Shown piece by piece: positions 1 through 8,919 of a stretch of 47,587 nucleotides of DNA. The number at the start of each line of letters is the position of its first letter. Positions within the stretch are counted from its first letter, which is position 1. The stretch comes from Pseudomonadota bacterium. GTDB lineage: Bacteria > Pseudomonadota > Gammaproteobacteria > Steroidobacterales > Steroidobacteraceae. The stretch lies in NCBI GenBank assembly GCA_021805865.1, contig JAJZDX010000034.1, forward strand, positions 1 to 47,587. The letters are read 5' to 3'. The notes beneath the pieces are model-generated. The model was not told where the DNA came from. It worked only from the letters and a program-made list of their open reading frames with translations, and searched no databases. Made by a program: the position numbers and the translations under genes.

Positions 1-162
1 CCGCTTCCCTTCGCCGATCCGCCGTTCTGATCCGCGCACGCCGGCACGCCGTCGCCACGATCACTCACGCCGCACGTCCATCACCGATCGTGAAAACCGG
101 CCCATCAAATATCGTGGCGCGTCTCAAGAGCCCCGCAGGCGCATGCGCGCCACACATCTCGG

Positions 163-1473
163 CTAGAGAATGTCGCTGATCTGGGTCTCGACGATCCGGC
201 GCAGGGCGGCGAACACCTCGGCGGCAACGACGCCATCGACGGCCCGATGATCGGCCGAGATGCTCACCGTGAGCAGTGTGGCCGCACGCAGCGTTGCGTC
301 CGGCGCCTCGATCACCCGCCGCTCGGCGGCACCGACCGCGAGGATGGTGGCCTGGGGAGGGTTGACGATGGCCTGAAAGCTGCGCACCCCATACATGCCG
401 AGGTTGCTGACGGTAGCCGCCCCGCCCGCGTACTCGGCCGGCTGCAGCTTGCGTTCACGGGCGCGGCTTGCGAGCGCACCGACCTCACGGGCGAGCGCCA
501 GCAGACCCTTCGTATCGGCGCTGCGCACGACCGGCGTCACCAACCCCCCCTGCACGGCCACAGCCACCCCGATATCGGAGCGCTCAAATTGCAGCAGGCA
601 CTCCCCTGCCCAAGCGACGTTCGCCGCGGGCACGCGCTGCAGCGCCAGCGCGTAGGCCTTGAGCAGAAAATCGTTGACCGACACGCGCACCGAAGCGGTC
701 TCGTTGATCTGCCTGCGCAGTGCCAGCAGCGCCTCCACATTGAGATCGCCGCTCAGGTAGAAATGCGGCACCTGCTGCTTCGAGTCCGACAGCCGCCGGG
801 CGATCGTCCTGCGCATGCTGTCGAGGGGCACCTCGCGATAGCTCGTGCCCGCATAGAGCGCCTTGATCTGCTCGGCACCGCTGGCCGGTTCCGCATGCAC
901 CGGCTGGGGGGCACGCTGGATGTCCGCTGCGACAATGCAGCCGCGCGGACCGGTGCCCCGGACCTGCGCGAGATCGACAGAAGCCTCCGCCGCAAGACGC
1001 CGCGCGCGCGGACTTGCCTTCACGCCGCTCGACAGCCTCGCCTTGCCGAAGTTGCGCTGCGGGGTACGCAGCCCGTGGAACGGATCAAGCGGCTGCGCCG
1101 CACCGGCGGAAGCGCCGCTCGGCGCTGCCGCAACAGAATTGCGTGATTCGCCAGACGCAGCGGCCGCCCGGCCTAGCGCGCGGTCGGCTGCCTCCGGTCT
1201 CCTCTGCGCCCGCTCGGCCGCGCCGGGCGGCGCGCTCGCCGATTCGGCTACCACGCCGACGACCGTGCCGACCGGAACCGTATCGCCAGCCTGCACGAGG
1301 ATCTGCCCCAGCACCCCGGCCAGGACCGCCGGCACCTCCATCGATGTCTTGTCGGTTTCAATCTCGAACAGCGGCTCCCCCGCCGCCACGGAGTCCCCTA
1401 CGGCCTTGTGCCACTTGCTGATCGTGCCCTCGGTGACGGTCTCACCGAGCTGCGGCATCAGGATCTGCATCAC
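163..1473 (-). CDS. Dihydrolipoamide acyltransferase (E2) of a 2-oxoacid dehydrogenase complex
   Basis: A 436-residue E2 core protein that transfers an acyl group from lipoyl-lysine to CoA. The N-terminal lipoyl domain carries the motif ETDKTSMEVP, with the lipoylated lysine near residue 42. An Ala/Pro/Gly-rich linker follows. The peripheral-subunit binding domain covers about 151-186 (ASPRARRLAAE...GTGPRG). The catalytic domain, from about 210, ends with SADHRAVDG, giving the HxxxDG active site (His409, Asp413). A GAGGAG ribosome site lies just before the ATG. It is the last gene of a minus-strand operon, 8 bp after the aldehyde dehydrogenase, with E1-beta and E1-alpha upstream. No E3 (dihydrolipoamide dehydrogenase) gene is in the window, so E3 must be shared or lie outside. 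Acetoin, pyruvate and branched-chain complexes cannot be told apart from E2 alone. Confidence 0.93.
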   Translation of the reverse strand: MMQILMPQLGETVTEGTISKWHKAVGDSVAAGEPLFEIETDKTSMEVPAVLAGVLGQILVQAGDTVPVGTVVGVVAESASAPPGAAERAQRRPEAADRALGRAAAASGESRNSVAAAPSGASAGAAQPLDPFHGLRTPQRNFGKARLSSGVKASPRARRLAAEASVDLAQVRGTGPRGCIVAADIQRAPQPVHAEPASGAEQIKALYAGTSYREVPLDSMRRTIARRLSDSKQQVPHFYLSGDLNVEALLALRRQINETASVRVSVNDFLLKAYALALQRVPAANVAWAGECLLQFERSDIGVAVAVQGGLVTPVVRSADTKGLLALAREVGALASRARERKLQPAEYAGGAATVSNLGMYGVRSFQAIVNPPQATILAVGAAERRVIEAPDATLRAATLLTVSISADHRAVDGVVAAEVFAALRRIVETQISDIL

Positions 1474-1481
1474 TCAGCTCC

Positions 1482-2942
1482 TCACCATCGGACCGCGATG
1501 TACTGTGTCTCAAGAAACTCCTGGATTCCCTCGCTCCCTCCTTCGCGGCCGAGGCCACTCAGCTTCACGCCGCCAAAGGGCGCCGCGGGATCGGAAACCA
1601 GGCCGCGATTGAGGCCGACCATGCCGACCTCGAGCCGCTCGGACAATTGCAGACCGCGCGAGAGGTCGCGGGTGTAGACGTAGGCGGTGAGGCCGAGCTC
1701 GCACGCATTCGCAAGCCGCACCACCTCATCGTCCGTGCGGAACGACTGGATCGCGGCAACCGGCCCGAAGATCTCCTCACGCACGACGGCGGCATCCGCC
1801 GGAACATCCGCAAGCACCGTCGGAAGGTAGAAAAAGCCGGGACCGGCGGGCGCTTTTCCGCCCGTCAACAGCCGCGCGCCGCGACTCACCGCATCGGCAA
1901 CGAGACTCGCAATCCTGTCACGCGCTGCGCCATCGATGAGCGGTCCGACGCTGACGCCTTCGCTCAGCCCGTTGCCCGCCTGCAGCGCACCCATGCGCTC
2001 GGCCAGCTTCTGCGAGAACTCCGCAACGAGCGACTCGTGCACGTAGAAGCGGTTGGCCGCCGTGCACGCCTCGCCCATGTTGCGCATCTTCGCGATCATT
2101 GCGCCCTCGAGCGCGGCATCGAGATCCGCATCGCCGAGTACGATGAACGGCGCGTTACCGCCGAGCTCCATGCACGGTCTCACCACGTTGTTCGCCGCCT
2201 CGCGGATCAGGGCGCGACCGACTTCCGTCGAGCCGGTAAAGGAGACCACGCGCACGCGCAAGTCCGCCAGCATCCCGGCGACGACCTGCCGCGAACGCCA
2301 CGAGGGAACCACGTTGACCACCCCCGGCGGCACACCGGCCTGCGCCAGCAGCGGCATGAGGGCAAGCATCGTCAAGGGTGTCGCGGTCGCCGGTTTGACC
2401 AGGACGCTGCAGCCGGCCGCGAGCGCGGGTCCGATCTTGCGGGTCGCCATCGCGGCCGGGAAGTTCCACGGCGTGACGAGGAGCGCGACTCCGGCTGCCT
2501 TGTGATGCACCATGATCCGCGCACCGGATTGCGGAGCATGCGAGATGCGCCCGAAGATGCGCACGGCCTCCTCTGCGTTCCAGCGGAAGAATTCCGCCGC
2601 GTAAGCGACCTCCGCGCGCGCATCGCTCAGACTCTTGCCGTTCTCGAGCGTGATGATGCGCGCGAGCCGCTCGTGCTCCCGCATCATCAGTTCCCAGGCT
2701 TTGCGCAGCACTTCGCCACGCTCGCGCGGGGTCTTCCGTGACCACACCTCGAGCCCGCGCTCGGCGGCGTCGAGCGCCGCCCGACAGTCCTCGGGCGAGG
2801 CGCTCGCAACGGTCGTGATCTCTCGCTCCGTGGCCGGATCGATGACCTCGAAACGCTCCCCCGAGTGCGAGGGGCGCCACTCGCCGTCGATCCACAGGTC
2901 CGTGCGCACGCCGGCAAGCAGACTCGCGTAATCGGTTGTCAT
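1482..2942 (-). CDS. NAD(P)-dependent aldehyde dehydrogenase, succinate-semialdehyde dehydrogenase-like
   Basis: A 486-residue ALDH-superfamily enzyme oxidising an aldehyde to its acid. It shows the PWNFP cofactor-site segment near 158, FTGSTEVG near 235, the general base in MELGGNAPF (Glu259) and the nucleophile in GEACTAANR (Cys293). Spacing and the GEACTAANR signature fit the succinate-semialdehyde dehydrogenase (GabD) branch rather than the betaine-aldehyde branch. It lies inside the E1/E2 operon, 4 bp after E1-beta and 8 bp before E2. This is an unusual position and suggests that the aldehyde is produced, or its acid used, in the same pathway as the 2-oxoacid complex. The substrate is not determinable. 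Confidence 0.92.
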   Translation of the reverse strand: MTTDYASLLAGVRTDLWIDGEWRPSHSGERFEVIDPATEREITTVASASPEDCRAALDAAERGLEVWSRKTPRERGEVLRKAWELMMREHERLARIITLENGKSLSDARAEVAYAAEFFRWNAEEAVRIFGRISHAPQSGARIMVHHKAAGVALLVTPWNFPAAMATRKIGPALAAGCSVLVKPATATPLTMLALMPLLAQAGVPPGVVNVVPSWRSRQVVAGMLADLRVRVVSFTGSTEVGRALIREAANNVVRPCMELGGNAPFIVLGDADLDAALEGAMIAKMRNMGEACTAANRFYVHESLVAEFSQKLAERMGALQAGNGLSEGVSVGPLIDGAARDRIASLVADAVSRGARLLTGGKAPAGPGFFYLPTVLADVPADAAVVREEIFGPVAAIQSFRTDDEVVRLANACELGLTAYVYTRDLSRGLQLSERLEVGMVGLNRGLVSDPAAPFGGVKLSGLGREGGSEGIQEFLETQYIAVRW

Positions 2943-2946
2943 GACA

Positions 2947-3927
2947 TCAGGCCGTCAACGACCGATGGATCATCCCGACGATGCGATCCACGGATGGGAT
3001 GGCCAGATCCTCGAGCGCATCGGCCGCCGGCAGCGGGATATTCGGCGTCGTGATGCGCACCGCGGGTCCGTCGAGGTCATAGAATGCTTCATCCGCAATG
3101 ATCGAGACGAGCTCGCTCCCCCAGCCGAGCTGGCGCGGATTCTCCTCCACGGTGAACACTCTGCCCGTGCGCGCGACCGACCCCAGGATGCACTGCGTGT
3201 CGAGCGGCACCAGCGAGCGCACGTCGATCACCTCGCAGCTGATGCCGTATTTGGCCTGAAGCGCCTCGGCCGCCTGCAGCGAGCGCGGCACCATCATCCC
3301 GAGCGCGAGGATCGTCGCATCGCGGCCCGGCCGCAGGATCCTCGCCGTCCCGAGCGTGTCGAGGATTTCCCCGTCGGGCACTTCGCCTTTGACCGCATAC
3401 AGCGACTTGTGCTCCAGGAACACGACCGGATCCGGATCACGCACCGCGGCTGCCAGCAGCCCGATGACGTCCACCGGGCTGGACGGTGAAACCACCTTCA
3501 GACCCGGAAACTGCATGCACCAGTTCTCGACACTCTGGCTGTGCTGGGCGCCGAAGCGGGCGCCGCCGCCGTTTCCGCAGCGCACCACCAGAGGACAGCT
3601 GACCTGGCCGTTGCTCATGTACCGGGTCTTCGGAAACTCGTTGGCGATGTAGTCGTAGCACACGCCCAGGAAGTCGGCGAACATGATCTCCGCGATCGGC
3701 CTCAGGCCGGTCATCGCCGCGCCCATGGCCGCCCCGAGGATGGCCTGCTCCGAGATCGGCGTGTCGAGCACGCGCTTTGGCCCAAACTGCTCGAACAGGC
3801 CCACGGTGGCCTTGAACACCCCGCCGGCCTTTGCGACATCCTCGCCGAGCAGCACGACGTTCTCGTCGCGAGCCATTTCCTGCGCGATACCTCGCGCCAC
3901 CGCTTCGCGGTACGTCAGTTGCGCCAT
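2947..3927 (-). CDS. 2-oxoacid dehydrogenase E1 component, beta subunit
   Basis: A 326-residue beta subunit of a heterotetrameric thiamine-diphosphate E1. It has the typical opening MAQLTYREAVARGIAQEM, followed by LLGEDVAKAGGVFKAT and DTPISEQAILGAAMGAA, then the transketolase C-terminal domain with VFTVEENPRQLGWGSE. The C-terminus (TPNIPLPAADALEDLAIPS) resembles the pyruvate/acetoin dehydrogenase beta family. It overlaps the E1-alpha gene by 13 bp, so the two are translationally coupled, as expected for obligate partners. The complex decarboxylates a 2-oxoacid, or cleaves an acyloin such as acetoin, and passes the acyl unit to E2. Confidence 0.93.
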   Translation of the reverse strand: MAQLTYREAVARGIAQEMARDENVVLLGEDVAKAGGVFKATVGLFEQFGPKRVLDTPISEQAILGAAMGAAMTGLRPIAEIMFADFLGVCYDYIANEFPKTRYMSNGQVSCPLVVRCGNGGGARFGAQHSQSVENWCMQFPGLKVVSPSSPVDVIGLLAAAVRDPDPVVFLEHKSLYAVKGEVPDGEILDTLGTARILRPGRDATILALGMMVPRSLQAAEALQAKYGISCEVIDVRSLVPLDTQCILGSVARTGRVFTVEENPRQLGWGSELVSIIADEAFYDLDGPAVRITTPNIPLPAADALEDLAIPSVDRIVGMIHRSLTA

Positions 3928-4964
3928 GAACAGCCTCCGTCCGCATAGACGTCCGTGAACAAAATGTCTTCCGAGGTCGATGGGGCCGCCTCGCAGGCCT
4001 TGGTCGCGTCATCGACGACACGGCGAACCTGAGCCTCGATCGCATCGAGCGTTGCGCCCGGGACACCCTCGGCCTCGAGCCGCTTGCGATAGATCGACAC
4101 CGGATCACGCTCCTTCCACCTGTCGAGCTCGCCGGGCGGCCGATACTTCGCCGGATCGGCGCGGCTGTGCCCGCTGTGTCGGTAGGTCAGACACTCGATC
4201 AGCGAGGGGCCCTCGCCCGCACGCGCGCGAGCGAATGCTTTCGACAGGGTGAGGTACACGACATCCGCGTCGTTGCCGTCAATGACGATGCGCTCGAGCC
4301 CGTATGCGCTCGCACGGTCCGCGCCGGGATGCGTGACCGCCGTCACCTCCGTGATCGGCGTGTATTCCATATAAAGGTTGTTCTCGCAGACGAACACGAC
4401 CGGGAGCTTCCGGCACGCGGCGAAATTCAATGCCTCGTGGAAAGCGCCGATATTGGTGGCGCCATCGCCGAAGAAGCACACCGACACATCACTGTCCCCC
4501 TTGTACTGCGCGCGCCACGCGGCCCCGCACGCAATGGGCAGGTGCGCCCCCACGATCGCGTACGAGCCCATCACTCCGTGCTCGACGGAGGTGAGGTGCA
4601 TCGAGCCGCCCTTGCCCCGCATCAATCCGTTGTCCCGTCCCATCAGTTCACCGAGCACCTTCTCGACCGGCACGCCGCGCGCGAGCGTGTGGGCGTGTCC
4701 GCGGTAGGTGCAGAACGACAGGTCGCCCGGGCGCATCGCCGCCGCCGTGCCGGCCGCCACCGCCTCCTGCCCCAGCGACAGATGGCTCGTGCCCTTGATC
4801 TTGTTCTCCAGGAACAAGTCGTAGGCGCGCTGCTCCGCCTGGCGCAGCAGAACCTGCAGCCGGTACATCTCAAGACGCTTCTCGGGGGAGATCTCCCGCT
4901 CCGGCGCCGTCTCGCCGGCACTCGGTCGTGTCTTTTGGGTCATGGTGTTAATTGACTCGATCAT
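3915..4964 (-). CDS. 2-oxoacid/acetoin dehydrogenase E1 component, alpha subunit
   Basis: A 349-residue thiamine-diphosphate E1 alpha subunit. The ThDP signature starts at FFGDGATNIGAFHE and closes at VFVCENNLY. SHLSLGQEAVAAG and RDNGLMRGKGGSMHL match the acetoin/pyruvate dehydrogenase alpha family. An alternative in-frame ATG sits seven codons in (4943). The upstream ATG is preferred because a weak AAGA ribosome site precedes it. It is 221 bp downstream of the M24 gene and begins the E1-alpha/E1-beta/ALDH/E2 block. That gap shows no clear promoter, so the block may be read from the cupin promoter or from a weak internal one. Confidence 0.92.
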   Translation of the reverse strand: MIESINTMTQKTRPSAGETAPEREISPEKRLEMYRLQVLLRQAEQRAYDLFLENKIKGTSHLSLGQEAVAAGTAAAMRPGDLSFCTYRGHAHTLARGVPVEKVLGELMGRDNGLMRGKGGSMHLTSVEHGVMGSYAIVGAHLPIACGAAWRAQYKGDSDVSVCFFGDGATNIGAFHEALNFAACRKLPVVFVCENNLYMEYTPITEVTAVTHPGADRASAYGLERIVIDGNDADVVYLTLSKAFARARAGEGPSLIECLTYRHSGHSRADPAKYRPPGELDRWKERDPVSIYRKRLEAEGVPGATLDAIEAQVRRVVDDATKACEAAPSTSEDILFTDVYADGGCSWRN

Positions 4965-5185
4965 TCTTCGTGAGGTGAACCCGAGCGCGCCGCGCTTGAT
5001 ATCGTGTTTCCGCTCGTGCCACGGCGTACGACAACGCGACAGGCCGCAGCAAGCCGTCGGTCCGATGTCCTGCGGGCCGAGCCGGGCACGGTCCAGCAGC
5101 CGGCCCTCTCAAGGAGCGCCTCACGCCGATGGATCCGACAGCGGCAGGGCGCCGTGCCCAGGCACCCGCCGCTTCAATCGGCTCC

Positions 5186-6439
5186 CTAGAAGACATCGCA
5201 ACCGGGCAGGCCGCAGGAGATCAACCGGTGCGAGGGGAAGTTCGTGATCACCTCGCAGCCATCGCGCGTCACGACCACTTCCTCCTCGATGCGTGCAGCA
5301 CCGGAGCCGTCGGCCGCACCCTTCCAGGTCTCGACCGCGAACACCATGCCCTCCTTCAGCACCGAGCCCTGGCCCGTGAAGCGCCGGGTGATGATCGGGC
5401 GCTCCCACAGGCTCAGACCGATGCCATGGCCGTACTGCAGGAGAAAAGCCTCCTCCTCGTCGCGGTAGCCGAATTCCTCGGCGGCAGGCCAGGCGCGGGC
5501 GATGTCATCGACCGTCGCGCCGGGGCGGATCGCGTCTATCGAGGCGCTGATCCACTTCGACGCCAGCTCGTATGCCTCGAGCTGGTGCTTGTTCGGCTCA
5601 CCGCACACGAAAGTGCGGTAGTAGCAGGTGCGATAGCCGTTGAACGAATGCATGATGTCGAGGTACACCATGTCGCCCGGCTGGATGATGCGGTCGGAGA
5701 AGGTGTGGCAGTGGGGCGTGCCGCGCGGACCGGCAACGGAATTGACGCACTCGACGCGCTCGGACCCGAGGCGGAACAGCCGGTCGTTCGCGATCGCCAC
5801 CAGCTCGTTCTCGCGCATGCCCGGCCGGATCGCCTTGCAGATGTCGTAGTAGGTCGCATCGACCATCGCGGCCGCGACCTTCAGGCACTGGATCTCCTCG
5901 GGCGTCTTGGTCTCGCGCGCATCCAGCATCGCCTGCTGGCCATCGACGACCTCGACGCCCTCCTTCTCGAGCGCGCGCAGCATCGGCAGCTCGAGCAGGT
6001 CGATCCCCAACGGTTCACGCTCGATCCCGTAATGAACGAGCGTCTTCTTGATTTGTCTAGCAAAATCCTTCTGCGCGCCGGTGCTCGGCGGCAAGGCGCC
6101 CTGCAGGTTGCTCACCGGCGCGGCGACCCGATCGGCGATCCAGGGCGAGCTGATGCGCTTGGCCGGCGGCGCGGGATCCCACAAGTACGGCTCGCCCTCA
6201 CGCGGGCAGAGACAGTAGCGGTCAAACTTGTCGCGCGCCCACTCTCCGATATGCGTCCCGGTGATGTAGCGCACGTTGTCGACGTTGAAGCACAGGACCG
6301 CCCCCAAGCCCGCAGCTTTGACCGCGTTCTGCGCGCGCTCGAAGCGCTGACGCACCATCTTTGGGTAATCGACCCCGAGCTCCCAGTCTTTGGCCATCGT
6401 GCCCCAGGGGGCCGTGGCGTGTGGACGGTTGTATTTCAT
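5186..6439 (-). CDS. M24-family (creatinase/aminopeptidase P fold) hydrolase with an altered metal site
   Basis: A 417-residue two-domain protein: an N-terminal creatinase-like domain (about 25-165) and a C-terminal pita-bread domain. The metal ligands expected for M24 enzymes are mostly present: Asp261 (VYLDIM), His338 (QYGHGIG), Glu370 (FAVETW) and a Glu at 385-387. The second aspartate, normally in a (S/A)DxTRT segment, is Cys272 (RTCYYRT). Known M24 members that are not peptidases include creatinase, ectoine hydrolase and the DMSP lyase DddP, so a small-molecule C-N or C-S bond is as likely a target as a peptide. A GGAG ribosome site precedes the ATG. It is 15 bp downstream of the hydroxyacid dehydrogenase gene, in the same operon. 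Confidence 0.88.
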   Translation of the reverse strand: MKYNRPHATAPWGTMAKDWELGVDYPKMVRQRFERAQNAVKAAGLGAVLCFNVDNVRYITGTHIGEWARDKFDRYCLCPREGEPYLWDPAPPAKRISSPWIADRVAAPVSNLQGALPPSTGAQKDFARQIKKTLVHYGIEREPLGIDLLELPMLRALEKEGVEVVDGQQAMLDARETKTPEEIQCLKVAAAMVDATYYDICKAIRPGMRENELVAIANDRLFRLGSERVECVNSVAGPRGTPHCHTFSDRIIQPGDMVYLDIMHSFNGYRTCYYRTFVCGEPNKHQLEAYELASKWISASIDAIRPGATVDDIARAWPAAEEFGYRDEEEAFLLQYGHGIGLSLWERPIITRRFTGQGSVLKEGMVFAVETWKGAADGSGAARIEEEVVVTRDGCEVITNFPSHRLISCGLPGCDVF

Positions 6440-6454
6440 GGCTGTATCTCCGAA

Positions 6455-7345
6455 TCAATCGAGCCCACTCGCCCGGGCCTGTTCACGGGCGATCACCGCC
6501 CAATCGCGATCGCCGTCACCGCGCGCAATGGCGGTCAGCAGCCGATCACGAACCACATTGGCGCTCGGCAGCGGCACGCACGCAGCGTCGGCCGCTGCCA
6601 GCACCAGATTCATGTCCTTCAAGCCGAGTCGCGCCGTAAAGCTGACTTGGTCGTAGCTCTGCTCCGCGATGATGCGTCCGTAGGTGCGGTACGCCGGCGC
6701 TGCGAACAGACCCTCGGTCAGCATATCGAAACACACGGAGGGAGCCACGCCGTACTTGCGGACGAGCGCGAATGCCTCGCTCAGCACCTCGATGCAGCCG
6801 GCCAGCACGAAATTGTTCGTCAGCTTCAGCGCCGCGGCCCTCTCGGCCTCATTTCCGGCCTCGAACACGTGCCGGCCGATGATGGCCAGCGTCCGCCGGC
6901 AGGCTTCGAGCGCCGCCGCCGAGCCGCCGAGAACGATGCCGGCTTGCCCGGCGTCTACGGCCTCGGGCCGACCGAGCACCGGTGCCGCCGCGAAGTTCTG
7001 CCGTGCCGCGCGATGGGCCGACTCGGCGGCACGGATGGCCGCGACGCTGTGCGTACCCATCGCCACGTGCGTTGCGCCCGCAGGAAGGCTGTCGCGCAGT
7101 CCTCCGGACCGCAACAGCACCTCCTGTAGGGCCGTGTCGTCCGCGACCATGGTGATGACCAGCTCGCGCCCCGTGCAAGCCGCTTCAATGGAGCTCGCGA
7201 CCCGTGCACCCGCCAGCACGAGCGCCGAGGCCTTCTGCGGCGTGCGGTTGTACACGAGCACATCACAGCCCGCTCCCAGCAAGCGACGCGCGATTGCCGC
7301 GCCCATGCGGCCGACGCCGATGAGCCCCACCTTACCGTCCATCAT
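6455..7345 (-). CDS. NAD(P)-dependent 3-hydroxyisobutyrate dehydrogenase-family oxidoreductase
   Basis: A 296-residue beta-hydroxyacid dehydrogenase. The Rossmann motif GLIGVGRMG lies at the N-terminus. The catalytic lysine is in ALKLTNNFVLAG, the usual position for 3-hydroxyisobutyrate and tartronate-semialdehyde reductases. The open frame continues upstream without similarity, so the start is set at the double ATG at 7345/7342, which lies after GGGGG and is immediately followed by the Rossmann fold. It reduces or oxidises a 3-hydroxy acid/semialdehyde pair and could hand a semialdehyde to the operon's aldehyde dehydrogenase. It lies 109 bp after the amidohydrolase gene and 15 bp before the M24 gene. 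Confidence 0.88.
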   Translation of the reverse strand: MMDGKVGLIGVGRMGAAIARRLLGAGCDVLVYNRTPQKASALVLAGARVASSIEAACTGRELVITMVADDTALQEVLLRSGGLRDSLPAGATHVAMGTHSVAAIRAAESAHRAARQNFAAAPVLGRPEAVDAGQAGIVLGGSAAALEACRRTLAIIGRHVFEAGNEAERAAALKLTNNFVLAGCIEVLSEAFALVRKYGVAPSVCFDMLTEGLFAAPAYRTYGRIIAEQSYDQVSFTARLGLKDMNLVLAAADAACVPLPSANVVRDRLLTAIARGDGDRDWAVIAREQARASGLD

Positions 7346-7454
7346 TTGCCCCCGAAAACCGGATCCCCGATCACGTGGATCCCTGCCGCTTGAGATCGCA
7401 TCAGCGCCGCGGCCGGCCCCGCCGGCGCCTCGGCCCTTCGAGCGAGCGCGCACA

Positions 7455-8897
7455 TCATGAGCCCTTGCCGCTCCCCGATGCAGCGTGGGAGCCGCTGCGG
7501 AACAGATCACGCTCGATGCCCGCAGCACCAAAGAGGTAGTCGCGGCTGGCTTCGATCTCGCGCCTGAGCTTGCCGAGGTCCGCTCCCAGCAGCTGGCCTT
7601 TCCACTTTCGGATCTTCCCCGCAACCATCACGGTATCGACGTTGCTGCGATCCATGAGCGTCACGACGGCGCCTGGGGCATGATTGAGCGGCGCGACATT
7701 GAGCGCGGATGCGTCCAGCAGCACCACATCGGCCTGCTTGCCCGGGCTCAGAGAGCCGGTTTTGCCATCCAGCCTGAGACCCTTCGCGCCCTCACGCGTC
7801 GCGAAGCGGATCACATCGTGACAGGTGAGCAGTTCCGCAAGCTCCTCCTTGCCCGCGAGCGCCGCCTCGTTGACAAACGCTCGCTGCAGCGTAAGTGCGC
7901 TGCGCATCAGCGTGAACGGATCGGCCGTCATGGTGCATTCCACGTCGCTCGAGAGCGATGGCTGAATGCCGAGGTCCAACGCCTTCTGCAAGGGCGGCAT
8001 ACCGTGACGCATCGTCATCTCGATGGGCACCGAAAGGGATACGTGCGCACCCACGTCGGCGGCGACTTTCCACGCAAAGTCGCTCATTCCGGTCATATGA
8101 ATGAAGAGGTTGTCCGGCCCGAACCGGCCCGCCCTCGCCAGCTCGTCGAAAGTCGGCGCCATTCCGAAGGTCCCGACGACGTGCAGGGCTACCGGAACGT
8201 CCAGATCGCGCCCGATACTCCAAGACTTCTCATAGCCTGGAATATAGATCTCTCCGCCCATCACCATCGTCAGCAGCTGGTCGGCGGAGGAGAAATGCTC
8301 CTGCTTCAGCCGCCGCGCGTCCTGAGGATACTTCGTGCCATCCCCCCAGCCCTCGAAATAACCGAACACCGAGCGGCGGCCGGCATCCCGCAGCGCCTGC
8401 ACGAGGGCGTCGGAGTGCTCCGGAGTGTGATGGATCTGCGAGACATCCATGACCGTGGTCACGCCCGTGTCGAGCTGGGCGAGCGACCCGAACAGCACGC
8501 TGATATGGACATCCTGGGGACGGTATGCCAGGGAAAACTTCTGCAGGATGTGCTCGTAATAGTTGACTGCGCCGTGCGGATGGCCGTCGTTGATCAGAAT
8601 TCCGTCGGCAAGAAAGCTGCGCAGCGCGGTTTCGAACTGATGATGATGCGTGTCGATGAAGCCCGGCATCACGATCATGCCGCTCGCATCGATGATCGCG
8701 GCGTTGGGCGCATCGAGGCCCGGACCGACGGCGAGCACCGTGCCGCCTTCGATCAGCACGTCGGCCGCGGCGAAATCGCCGACCTTCGGATCCATGCTGA
8801 GGACCGTACCGCCCTTGATCAGTACGCGCCGGCCCGCCTCACCGGATCCGGCCGGAATGTCTCGAGCGGCGGAATTATCTTCTCGTACGGACGTCAT
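7455..8897 (-). CDS. Amidohydrolase (TrzN/AtzA/cytosine deaminase-like)
   Basis: A 480-residue metal-dependent amidohydrolase (PF01979 type). The N-terminal beta-sandwich is followed by GFIDTHHHQFE, which supplies the HxH metal pair. Further ligands are the His in VALHVVG, the His in LFIHMTG and the Asp in LSSDVEC. The C-terminus has the usual SLSPGKQADVVLLD strand. The family deaminates or dechlorinates N-heterocycles and hydrolyses cyclic amides. GGAG followed by AAACGCGA precedes the ATG. It lies 22 bp after the SDR-like gene. Together with the M24 hydrolase it gives this operon two C-N hydrolases, suggesting a nitrogen-containing growth substrate. The actual substrate is unknown. Confidence 0.9.
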   Translation of the reverse strand: MTSVREDNSAARDIPAGSGEAGRRVLIKGGTVLSMDPKVGDFAAADVLIEGGTVLAVGPGLDAPNAAIIDASGMIVMPGFIDTHHHQFETALRSFLADGILINDGHPHGAVNYYEHILQKFSLAYRPQDVHISVLFGSLAQLDTGVTTVMDVSQIHHTPEHSDALVQALRDAGRRSVFGYFEGWGDGTKYPQDARRLKQEHFSSADQLLTMVMGGEIYIPGYEKSWSIGRDLDVPVALHVVGTFGMAPTFDELARAGRFGPDNLFIHMTGMSDFAWKVAADVGAHVSLSVPIEMTMRHGMPPLQKALDLGIQPSLSSDVECTMTADPFTLMRSALTLQRAFVNEAALAGKEELAELLTCHDVIRFATREGAKGLRLDGKTGSLSPGKQADVVLLDASALNVAPLNHAPGAVVTLMDRSNVDTVMVAGKIRKWKGQLLGADLGKLRREIEASRDYLFGAAGIERDLFRSGSHAASGSGKGS

Positions 8898-8919
8898 TCG
8901 CGTTTCTCCGCAGCGCCGC

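Noticed and set aside
139..148. GCGCATGCGC palindrome after the E2 stop as a terminator
   Set aside because: No T-tract follows on the minus strand, and a 10-bp palindrome in GC-rich DNA is weak evidence.
5129..7129. Plus-strand open frame of 666 codons
   Set aside because: It lies antisense to the M24 and hydroxyacid dehydrogenase genes, is Arg/His-rich without domains, and is a GC-rich shadow frame.
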